Shown: positions 53,201-64,000 of the stretch, piece after piece | Layout: each line of letters begins with the position of its first letter | Position numbering within the stretch: the first letter of the stretch is position 1 | Assembly: GCA_032209605.1 (NCBI GenBank) | Contig: JASFXZ010000074.1 | Location: 434,001 to 498,000, forward strand | Length of the DNA stretch: 64,000 nucleotides | Source of the DNA: Mactromeris polynyma | Taxonomy: Eukaryota > Mollusca > Bivalvia > Venerida > Mactridae | Reading direction: 5' to 3' | Translations under genes and position numbers: made by a program | The notes under the pieces: model-generated | Database searches by the model: none | Told to the model about the DNA's origin: nothing | Seen by the model: only the letters and a program-made list of their open reading frames with translations

Positions 53201-55450
53201 TAGTTTGATACAGCACATTCCATACAGTATCAGTCGATTGGAACATATCGCTGTAATTCATGACATTGTTCACCGGTGGGTGGGTTTCACCATGCCTTAA
53301 CTATTAGATAGTATTAATCAAAGTTATCTTGTCTAGACTTAAGATGTTTACATATATCCTGGAATCACAAAATATATATGCTAATACCATTATGCTGTGA
53401 TAAATCAGTCTCCGTCGATGGTGCAATACCAGTATGTCTATTATATAAACAGTGATATATTTATATACGTATAGAGAGAGGGAGGGAAAGACAGACAGGA
53501 GGAATACAAATCTCAAATAAAACATTAGGTTGTTTACATAGAATATTGAATCATTTCAGGTGATTATTGAATGGAAACATGTGACTGGCCACGTCGTACA
53601 CTTTCGCTGTGTGGCTTTGAAAATGGAAAGATGCGTATCTAAGTAAGTTTTATGTCAACTGTTTTACATTATTTACATTCGTTTCTAATATATTTCTAAC
53701 GATATATTTTACCGGCCACGTCGTATGCTTACACTCGATGGCGAAAGGTTTTGTGGCTTCCAAATGGAAACACGCTGATTGAAGTAATTTGTATATCAAC
53801 TTTAATCTGCCTATAAGAAACGAGATGAAGGACTGGAACAGCAAATTCCATATACTAAGTGGAGAGGAATTCCAAAAGGACAAGGAGAAACGGCAAAATA
53901 TACATACAAAAAACTATTGCGAAGGTAATAGGGACACAAGACACAGACATAAATAATGGATGAAAATAGGAGCACCATCTTGGACCGATCATTGCCAAAT
54001 ACATCACTCGGGTTTATAACATGGTTTAAGGGTTCCCTTAGCCTCACACAATTTTACACGAAAACTAACACAATGTATACAATAGCTTTTTGCCACAAAT
54101 GTATTCCCTCGAGGCCATGACTTAGTTTGTCTCACCCTAACCCTGCCACGACACAATTGGCTAATCACAAAAGCTTAATGATATCACCAATTCAGATTGA
54201 CCACGGGATCTTGACCACGACATAAAAACGAGCAGTCACTACCTATATTATCTGTTACTTTCTCTAATTCAAGTCCCGTCGATAATGATAAACACAGACA
54301 TTTAAATATCGTGTAACAAGAAGTGATATTTAAATTGATAGTGCATACAAAAATGGTGCAATATTTTTGTGGAAAGAAATACATTCTGTCATAAAAGGCA
54401 GCTTGTGCTTTTACTCTCTCAATTTCTCCTTTACTTTACATATGTAATATACCTGAAATGGTTTACGTCATGTTGATCAAGTGTTTCGTCTGCTAATGTG
54501 CACAAAGCAAAGACATCAGAGAAACGTATTTTACAATCAAAACAAGCTGGCAGACTTATAAGAATCCATTTATTATCGGATTGTATAACAGAATATATTA
54601 CATTCTGCATTCTTGAACGATCTATCATAATTTTGAAACCTGATTGTTACGTGTGTCTAATACATAGCTTCAAATCTGTGTCTCTGTCATACAAAGATTA
54701 CTGACTTTGACACTGTGTTGAATATACATTACCCTGGAGTAATACTGTCTTAGTTTCCAAAAAGATAACCAAGAAATATCACAGTTTGATAACACAATTT
54801 ATACGACATGAAAATGAATTAGCGTTTAATGGTTTCACATATTCTAGAAACATTGCTGTTTAGAATGCTATACTTGTAACAACATGAAGTTTTGGCGATC
54901 TGCCGTCAGGGGTTGTCTTTGCTTGACACAAGTCTTCATACAAGTTAAGTTTCTCCCAAGAGAGACGAATATTCAAGTAATATTGATTTTGTAGTCCTTG
55001 TATATTAAAATCATAAGTAAGCAAGTCGTTCTGTAAACATTTAAACGTCTCTCATACTCATTTGTATAACATTGGCCCAATATAACTCATAGCATATCGT
55101 CAAATCTTGGCAGAACTTTTGGATTAATTGGGTTTTCCACACCTCATGTCACACGAGTTCGGTCATTAAAAAGGCGTGATTAATCTTGATCGGTCAAACT
55201 ATTTTTTCACACCAGTTCCTATCTTATTACGTTACATGCACACAGAAACATGAGTGTCAGGAGTTGGTGGACAAACTTTATTGCATGGATCGAACTGACA
55301 CAACTGATAACGTTTGGAAAGTGCTGCCAGTATTGGATTAGGTCTTGGTTTGAAAAAGAAATCCCATTACTGAAATCACACCAGAACGGAAGTCAAACCG
55401 ACACTAAAATTAAATGAAACCCAAAACTAAGATTTAGAACGTACATCTGT
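50271..55450. repeat. segmental tandem duplication, copy 2
   Basis: It lies in direct orientation to copy 1 with scattered small indels and substitutions. It lacks the hAT and repeat-C insertions, so it gives the ancestral empty sites. No coding region is supported; short frames are not conserved between copies. Confidence 0.85.
52095..52185 (+). repeat. LINE-like 3' tail with GTTCT repeats (duplication copy 2)
   Basis: AATGGATGAGAAACATATTG, CCTAAATAAAAGTTATGTTCTG, then TTCTGTTCAT; partner of 46020. Confidence 0.55.
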
Positions 55451-55614
55451 AGACTGGTTTGGCGTTAATATTTACAGAATTTGAATTTCTATGTATTTTA
55501 TCTGATCAGACAGACATTCAGAAGAAAGACCACGCCAAACACTTCACCATCAAAACCTCTACCATAAAGGTAACAAAAATATAGTTCACTCTGTTTTCAT
55601 CATGTTTATGCGAG

Positions 55615-55735
55615 CCTTGTGTTTTATGGATTGTTGTTTTCCCGGAGGTTTGTGTGGAGAGGCACTGTCTTAAGTATGTGTGGCGTTACCCGTAGCAACT
55701 TATTCTCTCTCTCTCTCTCTCTTTAGTATTAGAGC
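55615..55735 (+). repeat. dispersed repeat family C, 3' fragment with (CT)n tail
   Basis: TTGTTTTCCCGGAGGTTTGT, GGAGAGGCACTGTCTTAAGT, GTAGCAACTTATTCTCTCTC and further CT units. This best shows that the family ends in a CT microsatellite. Confidence 0.65.
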
Positions 55736-56464
55736 AGCCAGGTGTGATCAAATTATTATTCTTTGTATAAAATTGCCCAGAACATGTTTTCGGTATCCAA
55801 ACTGTGCACTAATGTTTGGTTTTGAAGTAGGTATGTCAATTCCTGGCAATATTTAAGATTAATTAGTATATAGAAATAACAATCCTGTTCGAAGAATGAA
55901 CAATGAGTATACAGAGTCCATTTCTGTGGGTCATTCGTGGTATCACAAGCAAACATTTTATGAATGGCCTTCAATGAAACTGTGTTCTTGTTGATTCCTT
56001 TCGAGGAACACGTTGCATAATTATGCACCGTTTAGGTATTCGACCAATAAAAACGACAAACGCGAGATAAAGTGAAAATTGTGGTAACAACGTAATAGGC
56101 TAACCAGGACTGGTAAAACCAGTAAATATGGTGATGAGCCAGTTATATAGTGGCCATAATTTACTACGTCGTGATTTTGAGACAGTTATGTTAGTGGCCA
56201 AAAATATTGAATCGTGGACATAGTTACTCAAGGCCGTCATTAATTGCTTATCTCTCACTTCTCACCTTTGTACCACAACTGAACATGACCTTCATAAAAG
56301 TACACTGATAAAATGTCCATCTTTTTTTAATGAATACTTTATATGGACTAACTTATCAGTTGACTATGGGTCAGTTGTTAGAGGCCCATGTATCGTCTTG
56401 TCATCTGTTCGCCTTTATACTGATTTAACGATATTTACTTCGTCTCCTATTTTTCAACATAAGC
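55736..56464. other. non-coding upstream of the secreted gene; nothing recognised
   Basis: A 90-codon minus-strand frame (55756-56028) has no recognised motif. Confidence 0.4.
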
Positions 56465-56666
56465 AACCTGACATGTCAACACCTGTATGTATTATTGTCA
56501 CGCGTAAAATGCCATTTAATGCGATATTGCACATCATTGAAATTTAATACACATGCATTCAGCTTTTATATTGAAAATATACATTTTATAGAATATTCGA
56601 ATGTCGATTAAGTATTCGAATATTGGGACATTCAAACGAATATCCGAATATTCGTTGACATCCCTA
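56465..56666. mobile_element. hAT-type element, right-end fragment
   Basis: It matches 44845-45022, including GTATTCGAATATT and the terminus ATTCGTTGACATCCCTA. The left end is missing. It sits 180 bp upstream of the start codon of the secreted gene. Confidence 0.75.
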
Positions 56667-56784
56667 ATATATCATAAAGAGATGAAAGAACAAAATGTTT
56701 TTATAACGACTTCGCCATAAAATCGTCCAAACGCAACGAACCCCGGCATGATATCCCTTGCCACAAATCAACGAAGGAACATGG

Positions 56785-56845
56785 GCAATAAAACAGCCTG
56801 ACAACAGCTTATCTCTTACTCCTTAACATTACGGTGAACCTAACA
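56785..56845 (+). promoter_or_regulatory. possible core promoter and 5' UTR of the secreted serine-rich gene
   Basis: A TATA-like GCAATAAAAC lies at about 56788, some 58 bp before the ATG at 56846. The spacing would allow initiation near 56815-56820. This is sequence resemblance only. Confidence 0.25.
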
Positions 56846-56955
56846 ATGAGGACTCTGTTATACATATGTTTGGTAACATTCTGCCTGTCAGTGGACGGCT
56901 TTGACCAAACACAATTGTACGATAAAAATATAATGCATGCTGACTATTATACCAG
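56846..56955 (+). CDS. secreted protein exon 1: signal peptide
   Basis: ATG in the context AACAATGAGG. Hydrophobic core LLYICLVTFCL, likely cleavage after VDG. It ends ..HADYYT-R across a consensus CCAG/GTAAGA donor in phase 2. Confidence 0.78.
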
Positions 56956-59900
56956 GTAAGATTGTTAATTTCGAATGATAACATGCCGGTATATGTACAT
57001 TATCAGGCTTCTAGTTTTTTGGATTTAAGGGAACAATGGTTAACAATTAAGCTTGTGTGTTAATAATTGTGAAGTCCTTATGATCTGCCAGGCCATTCCT
57101 TGCGCCTATGTTCCCTAACGTATGTACCCTTTAACCTCCTTAAGTGCCTTATGTTTTATGGATTGTTGTTTTCCCGTAGGTCTATGTGCGGAAGCGCTGT
57201 GTTATGTATGTGGCGTTCCCTGTAGCAACTTATTCCCTCTCTTTGATTGTGTATCCTAAAGGTCTATTTAGAGATGTCCTGTCGTGTAAATGTGTGCCTC
57301 CGAAGTTTCTCATGCACCACTGTCTCTTACTTATAGTACGTGGAGCGGTTTTCAATACACGACTGTCTTTCACTATTAGTAAGTGGTCAGGTTTTGTGAA
57401 TGTCAGCATCTATGCCCCACTGTCTCTCACTAGTATGTATTTGATTACGGGCGTTATGCGTTAAGTGGTCCTGTTTAAAAATGTTGACGTTCATGCCCCA
57501 CTGTCTCTCACGAGTAGTAAGTGGTCCGTGTTGTGAGTGTCGGCGTTCGTGTCCCACTGTCTCTCACGAGTAGTAAGTGGTCCGTGTTGTGAGTGTCGGC
57601 GTTCGTGTCCCACTGTCTCTCACTAGTAGTAAGTGGTCCGTGTTATGAATATCGGCGTTCGTGTCCCATAGTCTCTCACGAGTAGTAAGGGGTCCGTGTT
57701 TTGTGAATGTTGGCGTTCGTGTCCCACTGTCTCTCACGAGTTGTAAATGGTCCTGCTTAATGAATGTCGGCGTTCGTGTCTCACTGTCTCTCACGAGTTG
57801 TAAATGGTCCTGCTTTATGAATGTCGGCGTTCGTGTCCCACTGTCTCTCACGAGTTGTAAATGGTCCTGCTTTATGAATGTTGGCGTTCGTGTCCCACTG
57901 TCTCTCACGATTTGTAAATGGTCCTGCTTTGTGAATGTCGGCGTTCGTGTCCCACTGTCTCTCATGAGTTGTAAATGGTCCGTGTTGTGAATGTCGGCGT
58001 TCGTGTCCTTCTGTCTCTCACGAGTTTTAAATGGTCCTTCTTTGTGAATGTCGGCGTTCGAGTCCCACTGTCTCTCACGAGTTGTAAATGGTCCTGCTTT
58101 ATGAATGTCGGCGTTCGTGTCCCACTGTCTCTCACGAGTTGTAAATGGTCCTGCTTTATGAATGTTGGCGTTCGTGTCCCACTGTCTCTCACGATTTGTA
58201 AATGGTCCTGCTTTGTGAATGTCGGCGTTCGTGTCCCACTGTCTCTCATGAGTTGTAAATGGTCCGTGTTGTGAATGTCGGCGTTCGTGTCCTTCTGTCT
58301 CTCACGAGTTTTAAATGGTCCTTCTTTGTGAATGTCGGCGTTCGAGTCCCACTGTCTCTCACGAGTTGTAAATGGTTCTGCTTTGTGAATGTCGGCGTTC
58401 GTGTCCCACTGTCTCTCACGTGTTGTAAATGGTCCTGCTTTATGAATGTCGGCGTTCGTGTCCTACTGTCTCTTACGAGTTGTAAATGGTCCTGCTTTGT
58501 GAATGTCGGCGTTTGTGTCCCACTGTCTCTCATGAGTTGTAAATGGTCCGTGCTGTGAATGTTGGCGTTCGAGTCCCACTGTCTCTCACGAGTTGTAAAT
58601 GGTCCTGCTTTGTGAATGTTGGCGTTCGAGTCCCACTGTCTCTCACGAGTTGTAAGTGGTCCTGCTTTGTGAATGTCGGAGTTTGTGTCCCACTTTCTCT
58701 CACGAGTAGTAAGTGGTCCGTGTTGTGAATGTCGGCGTTCGTATCCCACTTTCTCCCACGAGTAGTAAGTGGTCCGTGTTGTGAATGTCGGCGTTCGAGT
58801 CCCACTGTCTCTCACGAGTTGTAAATGGTCCTACTTTGTGAATGTCGGCGTTCGTGTCCCACTATCTCTCACGAGTTGTAAATGGTACTGCTTTTTGAAT
58901 GTTGGCGTTCGTGTCCCACTGTCTCTCACGAGTTTTAAATGGTCCTGCTTTGTGAATGTCGGCGTTCGTGTCCCACTGTCTCTCACGAGTTGTAAGTGGT
59001 CCTGCTTTGTGAATGTATGCGTTCGTGTCCCACTGTCTCTCACGTGTTGTAAATAGTCCTGCTTTGTGAATGTCGGCGTTCGTGTCCCACTATCTCTCAC
59101 GAGTTGTAAATGGTACTGCTTTGTGAATGTTGGCGTTCGTGTCCCACTGTCTCTCACGAGTTGTAAGTGGTCCTGCTTTGTGAATGTATGCGTTCGTGTC
59201 CCACTGTCTCTCACGTGTTGTAAATGGTCTTGCTTTGTGAATGTCGGCGTTCGTGTCCTACTGTCTGTCACGAGTTGTAAATAGTCCTGCTTTATGAATG
59301 TCGGCGTTCGTGTCCCACTATCTCTCACGAGTTGTAAATGGTACTGCTTTGTGAATGTTGGCGTTCGTGTCCCACTGTCTCTCACGAGTTTTAAATGGTC
59401 CTGCTTTGTGAATGTCGGCGTTCGAGTCCCAATGTCTCTCACGAGTTGTAAATGGTCCTGCTTTGTGAATGTCGGCGTTGGTGTCCCACTGTCTCTCATG
59501 AGTTGTAAATGGTCCGTGTTGTGAATGTCGGCGTTCGTGTCCTTCTGTCTCTCACGAGTTGTAAATGGTCCTGCTTTATGAATGTTGGCGTTCGTGTCCC
59601 ACTGTCTCTCACGATTTGTAAATGGTCCTGCTTTGTGAATGTCGGCGTTCGTGTCCCACTGTCTCTCATGAGTTGTAAATGGTCCGTGTTGTGAATGTCG
59701 GCGTTCGTGTCCTTCTGTCTCTCACGAGTTTTAAATGGTCCTTCTTTGTGAATGTCGGCGTTCGAGTCCCACTGTCTCTCACGAGTTGTAAATGGTCCTG
59801 CTTTATGAATGTCGGCGTTCGTGTCCCACTGTCTCTCACGAGTTGTAAATGGTACTGCTTTGTGAATGTTGGCGTTCGTGTCCCACTGTCTCTCACGAGT

Positions 59901-61696
59901 TTTAAATGGTCCTGCTTTGTGAATGTCGGCGTTCGAGTCCCAATGTCTCTCACGAGTTGTAAATGGTCCGTGTTGTGAATGTCGGCGTTGGTGTCCCACT
60001 GTCTCTCACGAGTTGTAAGTGGTCCTTCTTTGTGAATGTCGGCGTTCGAGTCCCACTATCTCCCACGAGTAGTAAGTGGTCCGTGTTGTGAATGTCGGCG
60101 TTCGAGTCCCACTGTCTCTCACGAGTTGTAAATGGTACTGCTTTGTGAATGTCGGCGTTCGTGTCCCACTGTCTCTCACGAGTTGTAAATGGTCCTGCTT
60201 TATGAATGTCGGCGTTCGAGTCCCACTGTCTCTCACGAGTTGTAAATGGTCCTGCTTTGTGAATGTTGGCGTTCGTGTCCCACTATCTCTCACCAGTTGT
60301 AAATGGTACTGCTTAGTACTAAGAGACGCTGTTTGTTAGGTGGGATTCCATTCCCAATTGTTTCTCACTATTTGAAAGTTACTCTGCCTTTGTTATGTGC
60401 GCTTCCAAGCCAAGCCGTTTCTATATTGATAAGTGGTCTATATTGTGCCTATATACCAAAATAAGCATAGTGATCAATGCACTGCTGAATCAGGAGTTTC
60501 TGTTATATTAATAAGCTATCGTATTTTCAACTGAAATTTACTGTGATTTACTATGATTGTTATGATATGTACATTGTAGTGATTAATGAATACTGATGTA
60601 CAACCATTTAGAACGAAAATGATAGTACAGCAGATAAAAATGTAAAAGCTGTAAATGAGTTTATCAAGCGATTAATGTAAATATTTCAGACCATACTCTG
60701 GAGTTCCTATAACCGATTCTGGCACAGGCGGAAGTAGCAGCAGTGGCATTAGCACTGATACTGGAAGTGAGACTGGTTCCAGTAGCAGCAGTAGTAGCAG
60801 CAGCAGTAGCAGCAGCAGCAGTAGCAGCAGCAGTGGAAGCAGCAGTGGAAGTAGCAGTGGCAGTTGGAGCAACAGCAGCAGTTGGTCATGGGTTGGTCGA
60901 TCTGCACACAGACTAGATGCTGGAATAGTAGTGAAGACATGGGATTTCGAGGAATACTTCATTCATAAAACTGGAGTGTATGGAGCAAACTGGAGGACTG
61001 ACATAACTGATGCCAGACAGATGCATGGGTAACAAACGTTATCTAATAGATGTTCAAGGCTGTATACATGTATTATGTTGTTGATACATACATGTATATG
61101 TATCCGAAAATATGTACATTTTTTACAGCGCGACTTGAAGATTTCTCGATATATTTTAAATGTAAAACTGCTTATTTAGCGTATGATAATCCCAATTTCA
61201 AAGTAATCTACGAAAAGTGGGTGATTTCTGTATGTGAATATTTTGAGTGTTTGTAAAAAAAGTATTTAATTTCAACAAAGTCATGCAAATTCAACTGCAC
61301 ACGAAACATCGTATCTACTTGATACGCCTCCGGGTTGACTACACATGGTCTCGTGTATGGATTGACAATATGAGGTCCATGTTATTCGGGTGACTTACAC
61401 ACCTCTGGCACTGGTACAAGCCTCGGGAATATGTTCGATGAGTGAGCCGCCGTACATTATTAAAAATGTACTGTATAAAGGTGTTGTCGGGGAATTAGAT
61501 AAAAAAAGTTCAGATTCTGAAATTTTCGCTGATAAGATATTGAATAACCCGTGTACCGTCAACACAAATTTACTTAGCTTAAATAGCAATATCATTCCTG
61601 TGGAAGTCATTTGTGTCATAATGATGATGTATATTATACTTATATTTTGCAGATGGACAAAAACAAAGTGTGGTAACATACTATTGACCACTGTAG
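56846..61696 (+). CDS. small secreted serine-rich protein, three exons recovered
   Basis: Exons join(56846-56955, 60690-61028, 61653-61696) with matching phases. It begins with a signal peptide (MRTLLYICLVTFCLSVDG) followed by FDQTQLYDKN. Exon 2 gives PYSGVPITDSGTGG, a long Ser/Gly run, then a non-repetitive segment with WSWVGRSAHRLDAGIVVKTW and FEEYFIHKTGVYGANWRTDI. Exon 3 gives WTKTKCGNILLTTV. I do not recognise the family. Ser/Gly-rich secreted proteins in molluscs include shell-matrix, adhesive and silk-like proteins, but nothing here decides among them. If the 61028 donor is not used, translation stops at the TAA four bases on, giving about 149 residues. Intron 1 contains a 57-bp minisatellite. 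The exon 3 donor points to more exons downstream. Confidence 0.72.
57090..57245 (+). repeat. dispersed repeat family C, fragment
   Basis: AGTGCCTTATGTTTTATGGA, TTGTTGTTTTCCCGTAGG, GCGTTCCCTGTAGCAACTTA and TTCCCTCTCT. It lies in intron 1, just before the minisatellite. Confidence 0.7.
57310..60450. repeat. 57-bp minisatellite, about 50 units, open on both strands
   Basis: The unit is CTGTCTCTCACGAGTTGTAA, ATGGTCCTGCTTTGTGAATG, TCGGCGTTCGTGTCCCA. A variant unit with CCGTGTTGTG is one base shorter. Five-unit blocks are repeated at about 284 bp (57975, 58259; again 59679), a higher-order structure. Because 57 is a multiple of three, long frames stay open on both strands (19-residue repeats around VGVRVPLSLTSCKW and SGTRTPTFTKQDHL). 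Both edges have decayed units. It sits wholly within intron 1 of the secreted gene. Confidence 0.95.
60690..61028 (+). CDS. secreted protein exon 2: serine run and non-repetitive C-terminal segment
   Basis: Follows the acceptor AAATATTTCAG. AG from exon 1 plus A makes Arg. The Ser/Gly tract (about 60736-60880) uses mostly AGC/AGT codons. It is followed by a Trp/Ser patch and a charged segment ending DITDARQMHG. The change from low complexity to a compact aromatic-rich segment suggests a folded or interaction domain at the end. Confidence 0.75.
61653..61696 (+). CDS. secreted protein exon 3 (candidate)
   Basis: 44 nt between TATATTTTGCAG and a GTGAGC donor. The phase-2 entry makes G-WTKTKCGNILLTTV. 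Good splice sites and phase, but no family support. Confidence 0.5.
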
Positions 61697-62027
61697 GTGA
61701 GCTGGTGCGTGCTTCCAATATACACTGTTCGTCATCATGTGACAGTATGGACGCGGCAGATTCTATGTGGAGACTTGTACATGAATCATCATTTTGTTTT
61801 TCTTCGTAATTCTGTACAATGCTAGATTAAAATAAAATGATACTATTTTTTTTGTTTCCATCGCGTTTTACGCCGTTTTTTCAACATTTTTTCAGTCATA
61901 TACGGAAGCCAGTTGACATAACCAGTTTTCCTAGAATTAATTATCAACCAATACAAACTTGCTCTTCTGCAAGTAACTAACCACTTCTCCACATGTGGAG
62001 GACTTGACCGTACACAATATCACGGAA
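61697..62027. other. probable intron; nothing recognised
   Basis: No further exon assigned. Confidence 0.35.
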
Positions 62028-62110
62028 GAATTGAACCTGCCCAACCCGGGAATTGAACTCGGATCCCGATGACAGTCTAGCGCTCTACCAACTGAGCAGC
62101 CAGATGGGCT
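62028..62110 (-). repeat. tRNA-derived SINE head
   Basis: The minus strand reads GCCCATCTGGCTGCTCAGTT, GGTAGAGCGCTAGACTGTC and GAGTTCAATTCCCGGGTTGG. It has a box A (GCTCAGTTGGTAGAGC, a perfect D-arm), a box B (GTTCAATTCC) and paired outer ends GCCCATC/GTTGGGC. The anticodon arm does not fold, so it is SINE-derived and not a tRNA. Confidence 0.6.
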
Positions 62111-62279
62111 TGGTTGACATTCTACAATCTAAATACAATGTATCCAGATTGTTGCATGTTATGGAAATACATAACTGGTCTGGTTCATCAACCATAGCCC
62201 AAGATTTTTGGGAAGGGCAAAGTTCGGTACAGGGCGTTGTTTAGTACTTCATTATAACGTTTATTTGTGATGTACGTAA

Positions 62280-62345
62280 TCTCGATAAAAGACCACCATT
62301 GGTTCTGAAGATAGTCGGTCAGAGCTGTAAGGTGGTCTGATGATC
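62280..62345. repeat. MITE family E fragment
   Basis: TCGATAAAAGACCACCATTGG and AAGGTGGTCTGATGATCGAG are inverted remnants of the family E ends. Confidence 0.4.
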
Positions 62346-62717
62346 GAGTTCAGATATGGAAGAAAAACTGTGTAAAACGGTTTAAAGTTGTATTATGCTC
62401 ATATTTTGTTCATTTGTTTATCTAAACAGACACGAAAAATATATTATATATAGTTAAAACAACAATATACAATATATATGCATTATCAAAGAACACACTT
62501 TCCCTTTATTTGACAAAAAAAGGTTTGTAGCATCATGGAATTAAAAAGTTCATTTTTTAATAAGTAGATTTGTCTGTTTGTAATATGATAAAACAAGATT
62601 GTTTCAATTGGTTGGACAGGACTATGGTTCTTATAAAGCATATTTTGGCCCTACCCTATGTAACAGCAATACTGGATAAAGCCCATTCAAACATTTTAGG
62701 TTCAGGTTAGCCAGATG

Positions 62718-63010
62718 CATAGTCACCACCGACATCATAGTCACCATCGACATCATAGTCACCATCGACATCATAGTCACCATCGACATCATAGTCACCA
62801 TCGACATCATAGTCACCATCGACATCATAGTCACCATCGACATCATAGTCACCATCGACATCATAGTCACCATCGACATCATAGTCACCATCGACATCAT
62901 AGTCACCATCGACATCATAGTCACCATCGACATCATAGTCACCATCGACATCATAGTCACCATCGACATCATAGTCACCATCGACATCATAGTCACCATC
63001 GACATCATAG
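62718..63010. repeat. 18-bp tandem repeat, about 16 units, open on both strands
   Basis: The unit is TAGTCACCATCGACATCA, almost without variation. Its plus strand gives a His-rich six-residue repeat (HSHHRH) and its minus strand a Met-rich one (MMSMVT), each inside a roughly 127-codon frame. Near-perfect identity suggests recent expansion. Confidence 0.95.
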
Positions 63011-64000
63011 ACATTATGTTATTTCACATCGATGGAATTCAAGGAGTTTCGTCATTCGGGCCTCGGAACAACTAACAGTCTCTGCCTTACATAAGCGATA
63101 AAAATATTTGGATATAAAGAAAACAAACTGCTGACATATGTTTTAAACACGTTGAAGGCAGGGGTCCTGCAATCACATGTTTGTGTAAGGATGGCCTAAT
63201 TAAATTGACATAAATTGGAGAACCAATTAATGAAGTAATTTCTTATAAATCGACAGCAATCAGTTGACAATTACTGAACATTGTCACAAATTATGTCAAT
63301 AACACAATTTCGCGTGTATGATTTACGCTACTCAACGAGGAGAGGAAGCATTGAATGGACGTTAAATTACACATTTCCTGTCGTTTGACTGATCGTTATT
63401 TTCGCCGAATTGTGGATGGTTGGGTGATGAGATTAATCAATATATTGTCTGCTAAATACCCCCCCCCCCCTTCGTGCTCATTGACGTAAGGGACTCGATA
63501 ATTACCATGGTACTTGTTTAGCCTATGTTTGGAATACTAGTGGTCAAGACAGCTGGCAACAATAGGCCGAATCTTGCAATTGTTACGCAATACCTCCTTT
63601 TTGTCTTCAAAATGTTATTTTGAGCCAAAGCACTGTAAACTCCCCAGAATGATCTCCATTTCATTTTTTACTCTCTTTTCCAGTTTTCTTTTTTTCCTTT
63701 TAAATATGACTTACATTGTCTCATCATTGAGCATGTGTCATTAATATTTCACTAACTTCTTACAGTAAGGTATGTATTTTCTAAATATTGACTAATTGCC
63801 ATTTGTTACACCTGCTATTGAATTTATTGTAATTAAGTTCACATGGGCTTTTGGAACACTTCATCTATCTAGCTGTTTAGCTATCACAGTATCCAAGTAT
63901 CTATCCTATCAGTTAGGGTTCAAAACAAAGACCTCGAGATTGAGAAGATAAGTTTAGTCTGACTGATATTGTATTATAGAAATATGATAATCTGGAAATA
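63011..64000. other. non-coding; repeat C fragment and poly-C run
   Basis: A CCCCCCCCCC run lies at about 63460. GTCAAGACAGCTGGCAACAA-TAGGCCGAA at 63544-63572 matches a piece of repeat C (6440-6470). No exon assigned. Confidence 0.45.

Noticed and set aside
55756..56028. 90-codon Cys-containing minus-strand frame
   Set aside because: No recognisable family, no splice partners; composition is compatible with chance AT-rich sequence.
57564..60293. Many 60-220 codon ORFs on both strands
   Set aside because: All are frames of the 57-bp minisatellite, open because the unit lacks stops. No start context, and inside an intron.
57310..60450. CRISPR-like regular repeats
   Set aside because: Units are contiguous without unique spacers, and the window is a eukaryotic genome.
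60672..60962. Leu-rich minus-strand ORF
   Set aside because: Antisense shadow of the AGC/AGT serine run in exon 2 of the secreted gene.

Overview
This is a eukaryotic, AT-rich window from an invertebrate animal, most likely a marine bivalve mollusc. The evidence is small exons with GT/AG introns, long introns packed with short inverted-repeat DNA elements and tRNA-derived SINE heads, and non-LTR reverse transcriptase remnants of a kind I associate with lophotrochozoan genomes. The species call is inference. There are no prokaryotic features. Layout: (1) 1-4.3 kb holds a decayed LINE (minus strand) and small repeats. (2) 4.37-9.57 kb, minus strand, is a five-exon part of an S1-family (chymotrypsin-fold) serine protease. 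His, Asp and Ser catalytic exons are all present and exon phases match, but the 5' exon(s) are unresolved. (3) 9.6-12.5 kb is the spacer, with a 28-bp tandem array, a fold-back element and one cysteine-rich ORF. (4) 12.55-33.72 kb, minus strand, carries fourteen exons of an ERG-type voltage-gated potassium channel (KCNH2/6/7 family): S1-S6, pore with GFGNV filter, C-linker, cyclic-nucleotide-binding homology domain and a C-terminal coiled coil. The PAS/N-terminal exons were not found. (5) 33.8-43.1 kb is non-coding with LINE tails and MITEs. (6) 43.1-55.5 kb is a diverged direct tandem duplication (about 43.1-49.8 and 50.27-55.5 kb); copy 1 carries insertions, including a hAT-type element, that copy 2 lacks. 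(7) 56.85-61.7 kb, plus strand, is a gene for a small secreted serine-rich protein whose first intron holds a roughly 3-kb 57-bp minisatellite. (8) 61.7-64 kb holds a SINE, an 18-bp repeat and unremarkable sequence. The three genes show no obvious functional link: a membrane channel, a secreted protease and a secreted low-complexity protein. The notable non-genic features are a MITE family (at least 11 copies) carrying several perfect CRE palindromes per copy, a tandem array that has amplified the 3' splice site of the channel's S6/C-linker exon, and a broken duplicate of a channel CNBD exon inside the same gene.
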